DNA of 64,000 nt from Flavobacteriales bacterium (GTDB lineage: Bacteria > Bacteroidota > Bacteroidia > Flavobacteriales_D > Crocinitomicaceae). The notes beneath the pieces are model-generated. The model had not been told where the DNA came from. It ran no database searches and saw only the letters and a list, made by a program, of their open reading frames with translations. The position numbers and the translations under genes are program-made. Where the stretch lies: contig VEQH01000002.1 in assembly GCA_018883325.1 (NCBI GenBank), positions 1-64,000 on the forward strand, written 5' to 3'. Positions 30,044 through 39,741 of this stretch are shown here, piece by piece. Position 1 is the stretch's first letter; every line of letters starts with the position of its first letter.

Positions 30044-30979
30044 ATGTTCACAAAACAAGCTTTTACAATTGAGGAGCAAATCGCACTACTTCAAGAAAGA
30101 GGATTACTATTTGATAATCTCAAAATTGCAGAAAGATACTTTCAAAATATAAGTTATTATCGTTTAGGAGAGTATTGGTACGTGATGCAGGAAGACAAAG
30201 AAAAGCACATTTTCAAACCCAACAGTCATTTTAAAGATGTTTTGGCGTTGTATAATTTTGATGCAGAATTAAGAATATTATTATTTGATGTTATTGAGAA
30301 AATTGAAATTAGTCTTCGCACAAAATTGATTTATCATTTGTCCTTAGAATATGACCCTTGGTGGTTTCAAAATTTTAACTTATTTACTGATAGTCAGGCG
30401 CTTGTTAAAACCCTATCAAGTTTAGATGAAGAACTATCAAGAAGCAAAGACGCATTTATAAAAAATCATTACAGTAAACACAAAGATGATAAAAGGTTTC
30501 CTCCTGCTTGGAAATCCTTAGAACAAACTAGTCTGGGTTCTCTATCAAAACTTTATGGTAACTTAAGAAATACAGTTAAATCTAAAGATTCAATTGCAAA
30601 AGAATTTGCAGCTGTTAATCACACTTTTTTACCCAGTTGGCTACAATCAATTGCTCAAATTAGAAATTTTTGCGCCCATCACAGCAGATTATGGAACAAG
30701 AATCTCCCAGGAACTGTAAAATTACTTCCTAAACCGCCTAATAATTGGATTTCTGACATCCCAAAGCAACACGAATTTAATAAAATCTATGTTCATTTAT
30801 GTTTGATGAAATATTTGCTTAATACAATAAAACCAAATGATTTCACCGAAAAATTAAACGAATTATTTGTGAAATATCCCAATGTTGATCCGAACGCTCT
30901 TGGAATGAAAAATAATTGGCAAAATGAAGCTCTTTGGCTAACAAAATATGAAGAAGCAAAAAATGAAGTAAATGGCTAA
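30044..30979 (+). CDS. Abi family (Abi_2, AbiD/AbiF-like) HEPN protein 1
   Basis: FTIEEQIALLQERGLLFDNLKIAERYFQNISYYRLGEYWY; IRNFCAHHSRLWNK (RX4H HEPN motif). Confidence 0.92.
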   Translation: MFTKQAFTIEEQIALLQERGLLFDNLKIAERYFQNISYYRLGEYWYVMQEDKEKHIFKPNSHFKDVLALYNFDAELRILLFDVIEKIEISLRTKLIYHLSLEYDPWWFQNFNLFTDSQALVKTLSSLDEELSRSKDAFIKNHYSKHKDDKRFPPAWKSLEQTSLGSLSKLYGNLRNTVKSKDSIAKEFAAVNHTFLPSWLQSIAQIRNFCAHHSRLWNKNLPGTVKLLPKPPNNWISDIPKQHEFNKIYVHLCLMKYLLNTIKPNDFTEKLNELFVKYPNVDPNALGMKNNWQNEALWLTKYEEAKNEVNG

Positions 30980-31040
30980 ACAATCAGAACAAGTCCTAGA
31001 AGAACAACACGATTGTTTAATTTTGAAAATATGGAAATAA
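30972..31040 (+). pseudogene. Truncated copy 2 of the hsdR 5' end; leaves a 22-aa mini-ORF MAKQSEQVLEEQHDCLILKIWK*
   Basis: First 36 nt identical to hsdR at 32102; overlaps the Abi1 stop codon. Confidence 0.88.
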
Positions 31041-31120
31041 GATTGTTTCAGTGGTTCGAATATATTTTTTAAAAAATAAATAAATGATTCCAAAAAAGTA
31101 CCTACATTTGTCGCAACAGT
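31041..31120 (+). repeat. Conserved leader copy 2 upstream of Abi gene 2
   Basis: Near identical to 29867-29946. Confidence 0.9.
31103..31110 (+). promoter_or_regulatory. -7 element TACATTTG in front of hairpin RNA 2
   Basis: TAnnTTTG match, conserved with copy 1. Confidence 0.6.
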
Positions 31121-31166
31121 ACCCGCTTTGCATACCGTAAGATCTGCAAGCGGGTCGTTTTTTTTA
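31114..31166 (+). ncRNA. Candidate abiF-type small structured RNA 2
   Basis: ACCCGCTTTGCA / TGCAAGCGGGT stem, 12-nt loop TACCGTAAGATC, T8 tract. Confidence 0.75.
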
Positions 31167-31171
31167 TAGCT

Positions 31172-32101
31172 ATGGCAACTAAACCTGCATTCACTATAGC
31201 CGACCAAATAGTCTTGCTAAAACAGCGAGGAATGCTTTTTCGCAATGAGGCTTCAACTCCCCACTTTTTAGAAAACATTAGTTACTACCGACTAAAAGGT
31301 TATTGGTGGGATATGCAAGATGATTATTCGTTGCATACCTTAAAACCAAACACCTATTTTGAAGATATTGTTGACCGTTATAACTTCGACCGGCATTTAA
31401 GATTGATTTTATTTGATGCTATTGAACGTATTGAAATTGCTTTACGCACCAAAATGATTTATCATTTGGCAATAAGCTATGGTGGTTTGTGGTATTTAAA
31501 CACTGCCCTTTTTGAAAGTACAACAATAACACTCCCCGATGGAACAGTTAAAACCATTCATCAAAATACTTTAGATGAACTGAAAAAAGAGTTTAACAGA
31601 AGTCAAGAGATTTTTATAAAAGACCAACGATACCGCTATCCCAATCAAGATGCCGATGCTTGGAAAACTTTGGAAGTCGCATCAATGGGAACACTTTCAA
31701 AACTGTATAAAAACTTAAAGCATCAATTACCTGAAAAAGCCAGCATTGCCAAAGAAATGGGTTTGAATTTACATAGTGAACTTTCAAGTTGGTTAGAAGC
31801 TATTACTTACGTTAGAAATATTATTGCTCATCATTCAAGAATATGGAGCAGAAATATGGTAAAAAGACCAACGGAGCAATTAAATAATCCAGTTGGAAAA
31901 TGGTTTGTAAACCCACTATCAGCAGTACAAACAAAAAAGCCTTTTCTAACCATTTCGAGTATGGTTTACTTGTGTAATCACATAACGCCAAATCACCATA
32001 TAAAAAGTAAAATTCTCGAACTTTTTAAAACCAATCCAACTATACCAATCTACAAACTTGGTTTCTTGAATAATTGGCAAAACGAACCCCTTTGGAAATA
32101 A
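31172..32101 (+). CDS. Abi family (Abi_2, AbiD/AbiF-like) HEPN protein 2
   Basis: FTIADQIVLLKQRGMLFRNEASTPHFLENISYYRLKGYWW; VRNIIAHHSRIWSR (RX4H). Confidence 0.92.
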   Translation: MATKPAFTIADQIVLLKQRGMLFRNEASTPHFLENISYYRLKGYWWDMQDDYSLHTLKPNTYFEDIVDRYNFDRHLRLILFDAIERIEIALRTKMIYHLAISYGGLWYLNTALFESTTITLPDGTVKTIHQNTLDELKKEFNRSQEIFIKDQRYRYPNQDADAWKTLEVASMGTLSKLYKNLKHQLPEKASIAKEMGLNLHSELSSWLEAITYVRNIIAHHSRIWSRNMVKRPTEQLNNPVGKWFVNPLSAVQTKKPFLTISSMVYLCNHITPNHHIKSKILELFKTNPTIPIYKLGFLNNWQNEPLWK

Positions 32102-34981
32102 ATGGCTAAACAATCAGAACAAGTCCTAGAAGAACAATTAATCGATCAACTGCAAAAGTTGGGGTATAGTTTGGTGCTTTTGAAAGATGAAAAAGATTTA
32201 ATTTCCAACCTCAAAAAACAACTCGAAAAGCACAACAATATTTCTTTTACAGATAAAGAGTTTGATAGAGTAATGAATATTCTTAGCAAAGGTTCTGTAT
32301 ATGAAAAAGCAAAGACGCTCCGAGAAAAACAACACATCATTAAAGACAATGGTGAAAATCTGTATTTTGAATTCATCAACACAGAACATTGGTGTCAAAA
32401 TCAATTTCAAGTAACGCATCAAATAACAATTGATGGTACTTACAAAAACAGGTACGATGTAACGCTTTTAATCAACGGTTTGCCAATGGTTCAAATCGAA
32501 CTCAAAAGAAAAGGCCTAGAACTGAAAGAAGCTTTCAATCAAGTAAATCGTTACCAACGTCATTCTTTTGGGGCAAATGCAGCTCTTTTTCAATACGTAC
32601 AACTTTTTGTTATCAGCAACGGAGTAAACACAAAATACTATGCAAACAATAAAACCCAATCATTCAAACAAACATTCTATTGGACTGATAAAGAAAATAA
32701 AAGACTTACCAATATCCTAAATGGTTTCACTTCTGATTTCTTAGAACCATGCAACATATCAAAAATGATATGCAAATACATCGTTTTAAATGAAACCTAT
32801 AAAGCATTAATGGTTTTGCGTCCTTACCAATTTTACGCTGTTGAATCATTAATAGAAACCGTAAAAAACACTAACAAAAACGGTTACATCTGGCACACAA
32901 CAGGTTCAGGGAAGACCTTAACTTCTTTCAAGGCAAGTCAAATTTTAATGAACCTACCACAAGTTAAAAAAGTGGTTTTTGTAGTGGATAGAAAAGATTT
33001 GGATTACCAAACAACGAGAGAATTCAATAGCTTCAGTAAAGGAAGCATTGACGGTACAGACAATACAAATGCACTAGTCAATCAATTTGGTGATGATACT
33101 AAACTCATCGTTACCACCATTCAAAAATTAAATACAGCAATAAGTAAAAAGCAGTATTTAACACGCATGGAAAAACTAACAAACGAAAAAATTGTATTCA
33201 TTTTTGATGAATGTCACCGTTCGCAATTTGGAGAAACACATGCAAGGATAAAGTCTTTTTTCAACAACACACAATTATTTGGTTTCACAGGTACACCCAT
33301 TTTTGCAGACAATGCTGTAAAAAATGAACTTGGAAAGCGCACAACAACAGAATTATTTGGAGAGTGCTTGCACAAATATGTAATCACCGATGCAATCAAG
33401 GATGAAAATGTACTAAAGTTCTCAGTTGAATATGTTGGTCGTTACAGACAAAAAGAAACAACGTCAGAAATAGATATTGAAGTAGAAGACATTGATGTAA
33501 AAGAATTAATGGATTCCCCCATTCGTTTAGATAAAATAACTGATTATATAATTGCTAACCATAGCAGAAAAACGCACAACAAAGAATTTACAGCTATGTT
33601 TTGCGTAAGTAGTGTCGATGCTTTGATAAAATATTACGAATTGTTTCAATCAAAGAAAGTTGCAGGTCAGCACAAGCTTAAAATTGCGACCATCTTCAGT
33701 TATGGAACAAATGAAGAAGACAAAGATGCCAATGGAATGTTAATTGATTCTTTTGAAGAAGAAACATCAATTGGAATGGCAGCAGAACCAAAAGCAGCCT
33801 ATGGTTTAAACGTTCACACAAGAGAAAAATTGGATGAATTTATTTCAGATTACAACCTTTTGTTTGGTTCCAATTTCTCAACCAAAGACAATGATTCATT
33901 CTATAAATATTACAACGATATTTCAAAAAAAGTAAAAGAAAAGAAAATTGATATACTTTTAGTTGTAAACATGTTCCTTACTGGATTTGACAGCCCAACA
34001 TTAAACACACTTTACGTCGATAAAAATTTAAAATACCACGGATTGATACAAGCATACTCTCGTACAAACCGTATTTTAAACGACCTTAAATCACAAGGCA
34101 ACATAGTTGTGTTTAGAAACCTAAAGTTTCTTACAGACCAAGCAATTGCCTTATTCTCCAACAAGGATGCGAAAGACATTATCATCATGGAGCCCTATGA
34201 AGATTATGTAAAAAAATTCAACGAAGCTTTTAGTGCTTTATTAGAAATAACCCCAACGGTTGACAGCGTAAATGAACTAAAAAACGAGGAAGAAGAATTA
34301 GAATTTATCAAAGCTTTCCGTGAGTTAATGCGTATCAAAAATGTATTAAACACTTTTTCTGACTTTGAATTGGAAGACCTTGATATGGAGGAACAACAAT
34401 TTGAAGATTACAAAAGCAAATACCTAGACCTCTACGAAAAAGTAAAACCAGGAGCGGCCAAAGAAAAAGTATCAATACTTGAAGATGTAGATTTTGAATT
34501 GGAACTTATTCATAGAGACGAAATTAATGTAACATACATTTTAAAACTACTAGCCAATTTAAGAAACGCAGAAGAAGACGAAGATAAAGCCAAGAAACAA
34601 AAAGAAATCATTGATTTACTTACCGGAGAGGCAAACCTAAGAAGTAAACGTGAACTCATAGAACGCTTTATTAAAGAGAATTTACCTTTAATTGAAGACG
34701 CAGACACCTTACCTAATGAGTTTGAAAAATTCTGGAGCACTGAACAAATCAAAGCATTTAAAAAAATTGTTCAAGAAGAAAACCTTTCAGAAGAAAAAAC
34801 AGAACTGCTCATTGAAAACTATCTTTTCGCTGAAAGAGAACCACTTCGCACAGAAATCCTCGACTTAATAGAAGGAGAAAAACCCTCTGTTCTTCAACGT
34901 AAATCCACAGGTGATCGCATCTTAAACAGAATCATTTCTTTTGTGGAAACATTTGTCAATGGGTTTAATAAAGTGGCTTGA
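32102..34981 (+). CDS. hsdR: Type I restriction endonuclease subunit R
   Basis: YIWHTTGSGKTLTSFKAS (Walker A), FIFDECHRSQFGETH, GFTGTPIF, VNMFLTGFDSPTLNTLYVDKNL. Confidence 0.97.
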   Translation: MAKQSEQVLEEQLIDQLQKLGYSLVLLKDEKDLISNLKKQLEKHNNISFTDKEFDRVMNILSKGSVYEKAKTLREKQHIIKDNGENLYFEFINTEHWCQNQFQVTHQITIDGTYKNRYDVTLLINGLPMVQIELKRKGLELKEAFNQVNRYQRHSFGANAALFQYVQLFVISNGVNTKYYANNKTQSFKQTFYWTDKENKRLTNILNGFTSDFLEPCNISKMICKYIVLNETYKALMVLRPYQFYAVESLIETVKNTNKNGYIWHTTGSGKTLTSFKASQILMNLPQVKKVVFVVDRKDLDYQTTREFNSFSKGSIDGTDNTNALVNQFGDDTKLIVTTIQKLNTAISKKQYLTRMEKLTNEKIVFIFDECHRSQFGETHARIKSFFNNTQLFGFTGTPIFADNAVKNELGKRTTTELFGECLHKYVITDAIKDENVLKFSVEYVGRYRQKETTSEIDIEVEDIDVKELMDSPIRLDKITDYIIANHSRKTHNKEFTAMFCVSSVDALIKYYELFQSKKVAGQHKLKIATIFSYGTNEEDKDANGMLIDSFEEETSIGMAAEPKAAYGLNVHTREKLDEFISDYNLLFGSNFSTKDNDSFYKYYNDISKKVKEKKIDILLVVNMFLTGFDSPTLNTLYVDKNLKYHGLIQAYSRTNRILNDLKSQGNIVVFRNLKFLTDQAIALFSNKDAKDIIIMEPYEDYVKKFNEAFSALLEITPTVDSVNELKNEEEELEFIKAFRELMRIKNVLNTFSDFELEDLDMEEQQFEDYKSKYLDLYEKVKPGAAKEKVSILEDVDFELELIHRDEINVTYILKLLANLRNAEEDEDKAKKQKEIIDLLTGEANLRSKRELIERFIKENLPLIEDADTLPNEFEKFWSTEQIKAFKKIVQEENLSEEKTELLIENYLFAEREPLRTEILDLIEGEKPSVLQRKSTGDRILNRIISFVETFVNGFNKVA

Positions 34982-35134
34982 TACAAAAGCAAAAAAGAGT
35001 AATAACCTCAGCTTATAAAAATTACATTCATAAAAAACCATTTTTTTAAATTTCAAAATCAATTCCTTTTCAGCTCAAAGTACAATTCTTTTATTCATTA
35101 AACTTTCAAAATTTTCTTTTACGCTTTAAAATCT

Positions 35135-35142
35135 TAACTTTG
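35135..35142 (+). promoter_or_regulatory. -7 element TAACTTTG just before hpt
   Basis: TAnnTTTG match 9 nt before the ATG at 35152; nearly leaderless. Confidence 0.5.
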
Positions 35143-35151
35143 CACTCCAAT

Positions 35152-35694
35152 ATGCTTAAAGAACGACAACTTCACGACAAGATTTTCACTCCTTTCATTT
35201 CTGAAGCGGAAATACAAGCGAGCATAACAAAGCTAACCCAAGCGTTAGAGAAAGATTATGAAGGAAAGGATTTACTCTTCATCGCAATTTTGAATGGTGC
35301 ATTTATGTTTGCATCTGACCTAATGAAGAATTTTGTAAATGATGTTGCGATTTCTTTCGTTAAAGTAAGTTCATATCACGGAACGCAAACTACTGGAAGA
35401 GTTGATGAATTGATTGGTCTAAACACTTCACTTCATGGAAAACATGTCGTTATCCTTGAAGATATTGTTGACACAGGAATTACAATCGATAAAGTAATAA
35501 CACTTTTAAATTCAAATTATCCTGAATCCGTTGAAGTTTGTACCTTGTTGTATAAACCAGATGCATATAAAGGAAAACACAAACCAAAATATATCGGGTT
35601 TGAAATCCCAAATAAGTTTGTTGTAGGTTATGGATTAGACTATAATGAATTAGGGAGAAATCTTAAAGAATTGTACCAATTAAAAGAAGAATAA
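35152..35694 (+). CDS. hpt: Hypoxanthine phosphoribosyltransferase
   Basis: VVILEDIVDTGITIDKV PRPP-binding motif; FVVGYGLDYNELGRNL. Confidence 0.95.
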   Translation: MLKERQLHDKIFTPFISEAEIQASITKLTQALEKDYEGKDLLFIAILNGAFMFASDLMKNFVNDVAISFVKVSSYHGTQTTGRVDELIGLNTSLHGKHVVILEDIVDTGITIDKVITLLNSNYPESVEVCTLLYKPDAYKGKHKPKYIGFEIPNKFVVGYGLDYNELGRNLKELYQLKEE

Positions 35695-35696
35695 AA

Positions 35697-36272
35697 ATGT
35701 TAAACATCGTGCTATTTGGCCCTCCAGGAGCAGGGAAAGGAACACAATCCGAACGATTAATTGAGAAATATGATTTAGTACATCTTTCAACGGGAGATAT
35801 GTTCCGCGCACATATTGAAAATGATACTGAATTAGGGCAACGTGTGAAACAAATTATGGCAGATGGATTTTTGGTTCCTGACTCTGTAACAATCGATATG
35901 TTGGAAGAAGAAGTTCAAAAACATCCAAATGCAAAAGGATATATATTTGACGGCTTTCCAAGAACAGTGGTGCAAGCCGAAGCTTTAGATTCTTATTTAA
36001 ATGGAAAAGGCCAAGCAATCAATACTGTTTTGCAATTGGACGTGCCTGAAGAAGTAATTAAAGAAAGAATTGAGCTTAGAAGTAAAGTGAGTGGTCGCGC
36101 TGATGATGCAGCAGAAAAATTATTGAAACGTATCAATGAATATTTCACCAAAACGATTCACGTATTGCCTTACTATGTTGCTCAAAATAAAGTAACTACA
36201 ATCAATGGAGTGGGCGAAATCGACGCCATTTCAGAAAAATTATACGCGGCAATCGATACGCATTTAAATTAA
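35697..36272 (+). CDS. adk: Adenylate kinase
   Basis: MLNIVLFGPPGAGKGTQSERLIEKY; GYIFDGFPRT; SGRADDA. Confidence 0.97.
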   Translation: MLNIVLFGPPGAGKGTQSERLIEKYDLVHLSTGDMFRAHIENDTELGQRVKQIMADGFLVPDSVTIDMLEEEVQKHPNAKGYIFDGFPRTVVQAEALDSYLNGKGQAINTVLQLDVPEEVIKERIELRSKVSGRADDAAEKLLKRINEYFTKTIHVLPYYVAQNKVTTINGVGEIDAISEKLYAAIDTHLN

Positions 36273-36275
36273 ATA

Positions 36276-37277
36276 ATGGCTTCAGATAATTTTGTTGACT
36301 ACGTAAAAATCCATTGTACATCAGGTAATGGCGGTGGAGGTTCTACGCATTTTCGACGTGAAAAATACATCCCAAAAGGTGGACCTGATGGTGGTGATGG
36401 CGGAAGAGGAGGACATGTGATTTTGCGTGGCAATAAACAACTTTGGACCTTATTACACTTAAAATTTAAAAAACACATCAAAGCTGGACATGGCGCTCAT
36501 GGCGCTGGAAATCTTAAAACAGGTTCTCAAGGTGAAGATGTGTACATCGACGTTCCTCTAGGTACTATCGCAAAGGATGGTGAGACTGGAGAAATCTTGT
36601 TTGAAATCACAGAGGACGGTGAAGAGTTTATCATTCAACGTGGCGGAATGGGTGGAATGGGAAATAACTTCTTCAAATCACCAACCAATCAAACCCCTCG
36701 CTATGCACAGCCTGGTGAAGAAGGTTTGGAAGGATGGAAGATTTTAGAAATGAAAATCCTTGCGGACGTTGGTTTAGTTGGATTTCCAAATGCTGGAAAA
36801 AGCACTTTACTTTCGGTTATCACCGCTGCAAAACCAGAAATTGGCGATTATCCGTTTACTACCTTGCGTCCAAATTTAGGAATCGTTTCCTACCGCGACC
36901 ACCGATCGTTTGTAATGGCTGATATCCCAGGTATTATCGAAGGTGCACATGCGGGTAAAGGTTTAGGTTTACGCTTTTTACGTCACATCGAACGAAATTC
37001 ATTGTTGTTATTCATGATTCCTGCGGATAGTGACGACATCAAGAAAGAATACAACATTTTGTTGAACGAGTTGAAACAATACAATCCTGAATTATTGCAC
37101 AAAGAACGCTTGCTTGCAATAACAAAATCAGATATGTTGGATGAAGAATTGATGAAAGCTTTGAAAAAAGAATTACCTAAAATTCCTGCTGTTTTTATCT
37201 CTTCTGTTGCACAACAAGGTTTGGTTGAGTTAAAGGATTTAATCTGGAAACATCTTAATGCTGATGAACAAGCTTGA
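36276..37277 (+). CDS. obgE: GTPase ObgE/CgtA
   Basis: [70 protein letters not shown]. Confidence 0.97.
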   Translation: MASDNFVDYVKIHCTSGNGGGGSTHFRREKYIPKGGPDGGDGGRGGHVILRGNKQLWTLLHLKFKKHIKAGHGAHGAGNLKTGSQGEDVYIDVPLGTIAKDGETGEILFEITEDGEEFIIQRGGMGGMGNNFFKSPTNQTPRYAQPGEEGLEGWKILEMKILADVGLVGFPNAGKSTLLSVITAAKPEIGDYPFTTLRPNLGIVSYRDHRSFVMADIPGIIEGAHAGKGLGLRFLRHIERNSLLLFMIPADSDDIKKEYNILLNELKQYNPELLHKERLLAITKSDMLDEELMKALKKELPKIPAVFISSVAQQGLVELKDLIWKHLNADEQA

Positions 37278-37854
37278 GTCGATTGACCGAGCTATAGTTC
37301 TTTTTATTAACGGTTTACACACTCCGTTACTTGATGAAATTATGTGGTTTATTTCTGGAAAATTCAGCTTGCTCCCACTCTATCTCTTGCTACTTTTTTT
37401 ATTAAAAAGAGCCTATTCATGGAAAGAATTTGGAATCATTCTCGCGGGCTTGCTAGTTGTTATTTTAATAACTGATCAAACTTCCGTTCATTTATTCAAG
37501 AATTTATTTGAACGTTATCGTCCGTCCCACAATGAGCACATCAAAGATTTATTACATTTTTACGAAATAAAACCCGGCGAATTCTACACCGGAGGAAAAT
37601 ATGGATTTGTTTCTTCACATTCTGCTAACTTTTTTGGGCTTTTAAGCTTTATTTACCCTTTTTTCAAAAAAGAAAAACCAATCATTTTCAGTATCTTACT
37701 CGTGTTAGGAATACTTGTATGTGTAAGCAGAATGTACCTTGGCGTTCACTACTTTTCAGATGTTACTGTCGGCGCTTCACTCGGTATTTTGATTGGTTAT
37801 TTAATCCGAAACCTTGTTAAAATAACCCTAAGGAAAAACAACAATTTGATTTAA
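37258..37854 (+). CDS. Phosphatase PAP2 family protein
   Basis: [37 protein letters not shown]. Confidence 0.93.
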   Translation: MLMNKLESIDRAIVLFINGLHTPLLDEIMWFISGKFSLLPLYLLLLFLLKRAYSWKEFGIILAGLLVVILITDQTSVHLFKNLFERYRPSHNEHIKDLLHFYEIKPGEFYTGGKYGFVSSHSANFFGLLSFIYPFFKKEKPIIFSILLVLGILVCVSRMYLGVHYFSDVTVGASLGILIGYLIRNLVKITLRKNNNLI

Positions 37855-37962
37855 AATTCAAGAATAGAAAAGACAATTTACCTAAATTCCTTAATCTTAT
37901 AAATATAATAAAGAACATTCTTTTCATCTCATTTGTCCATAAAATACAAAAATTCCAATTCA

Positions 37963-39708
37963 ATGAAAATACTTTTAAATTATCTTTCCAGATATAAAAT
38001 GCTGGTTTTCTTAGCGCTTGTTCTTGCAAGTATCAATCAGGTTTTTTCTTTATTGGATCCATATATTTTTGGTAAAATTCTAGACGGTTTTGCTTCACAT
38101 CCAAAAGATTACACTGAATCTCAGTTTGTCAAAGGTGTTTTATTGTTAATCGGAGCGGCGATGGGCGTTGCAATGGTCAGCCGAATTGCGAAAGCTTTTC
38201 AAGATTACTTTATTAACTTGATTATTCAAAAATTAGGAGCTGATATTTACACCGATGGTTTGAAACACACTTTGCAAGTTGCTTACAATGAATTTGAAGA
38301 TCAAAGAAGTGGGGAGACATTGAATATTCTTCAAAAAGTGCGCACAGACTCGGAACGCTTCATAATGAGTTTCATCAACGTTTTATTTGTTTCAATCGTT
38401 GGTATTATTTTCGTGATGGTCTATGCTTTTACCGTTCAACCGGGTTTGATTTTATTGTATTTACTTTCAGCAGCTGGTTTGAGTTTCTTTATTAGCTTTC
38501 TTTCCAAGCGCATCAAAAAAGTGCAAACAACAATTATGAGCGAAACCAAACAGTTAGCAGGAAGCACCACTGAAAGTTTGCGCAATATTGAGTTAATTAA
38601 AAGTTTGGGATTAACGCAACAAGAAACGGCACGACTGAATGATCGCACACGAAAAATCCTAGTGCTTGAGCTTAAAAAAGTGCGACAAATACGAAGTATC
38701 AGTTTCATTCAAGGAACAACAGTGAATCTTTTGCGTCAGTCGATTATGTTTGTTTTGTTGTATTTACTTTTTAAAGGAAATTTGACACTCGGACAAATTA
38801 TGACTTTACAATTCTATTCCTTTTTCATCTTTGGACCATTGCAAGAAGTTGGAAATGTGATTATTGCTTATCGTGAGGCAGAAGCATCCTTGAATAATTT
38901 TGAAAAAATCATCAACACGCCAATTGAGCTTAAACCTAAAAATCCAGTTCCTTTAAATGCAATTCAAAAATTAGCTTTTGAAAATGTTACTTTTCGCCAC
39001 AAATCAGCAAATTACGACGCTTTAAGTAATATTTCCTTTGAAGCTCAAAATGGAGAAACAATTGCATTCGTTGGGCCAAGCGGTTCTGGGAAAAGCACTT
39101 TAGTGAAGTTACTCGTTGGTTTGTACGCGACGCCTACTGGTACGATTTTATACAATGATATCGATTCAAATTCAATTGATAAAGATGAATTACAGCAACA
39201 ATTGGGATTTGTGACACAAGACACACAACTCTTCGCAGGAACAATTCGCGAGAATTTACTCTTCACCAAACCAGACGCGACGGAGGAACAATTGAATTTT
39301 GCATTAAATCAAGCTGCTTGTGAAAGTTTAATTGCTAGAAGCGAATTTGGAATCGATACTGTTATCGGTGAGGGAGGAATGAAACTTTCGGGTGGAGAAA
39401 AGCAACGATTATCCATTGCTCGCGCCTTGTTGCGAACACCGAAATTATTGGTTTTTGATGAAGCTACCTCAGCATTAGATTCAATTACAGAAGAAGCTAT
39501 TTCAAATACAATTCGCTCTATTGGCAATCAAAAAGAACACATTACTGTTCTGATTGCGCACCGTTTATCGACAATAATGCATGCCGACAAAATCTTTGTA
39601 TTGGAAAAAGGTGTCATTGTTGAAACTGGAAAACACAGCGAATTATTAGCTGAAAAAGGATTGTACTACGCGATGTGGCGTCAGCAAATCGGAGAAAGAA
39701 GAGATTAA
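37963..39708 (+). CDS. ABC transporter ATP-binding protein/permease
   Basis: VGPSGSGKSTLVKLLVGL; LSGGEKQRLSIARALLRTPKLLVFDEATSALD; TM domain. Confidence 0.95.
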   Translation: MKILLNYLSRYKMLVFLALVLASINQVFSLLDPYIFGKILDGFASHPKDYTESQFVKGVLLLIGAAMGVAMVSRIAKAFQDYFINLIIQKLGADIYTDGLKHTLQVAYNEFEDQRSGETLNILQKVRTDSERFIMSFINVLFVSIVGIIFVMVYAFTVQPGLILLYLLSAAGLSFFISFLSKRIKKVQTTIMSETKQLAGSTTESLRNIELIKSLGLTQQETARLNDRTRKILVLELKKVRQIRSISFIQGTTVNLLRQSIMFVLLYLLFKGNLTLGQIMTLQFYSFFIFGPLQEVGNVIIAYREAEASLNNFEKIINTPIELKPKNPVPLNAIQKLAFENVTFRHKSANYDALSNISFEAQNGETIAFVGPSGSGKSTLVKLLVGLYATPTGTILYNDIDSNSIDKDELQQQLGFVTQDTQLFAGTIRENLLFTKPDATEEQLNFALNQAACESLIARSEFGIDTVIGEGGMKLSGGEKQRLSIARALLRTPKLLVFDEATSALDSITEEAISNTIRSIGNQKEHITVLIAHRLSTIMHADKIFVLEKGVIVETGKHSELLAEKGLYYAMWRQQIGERRD

Positions 39709-39741
39709 TATTTCTTTAAAATCAGCCTGTTTTTTTTGACA

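Noticed and set aside
29801-32140. IS or transposon as the source of the hsdR duplications
   Set aside because: No transposase, terminal inverted repeats or integrase present; repeats are hsdR-derived.
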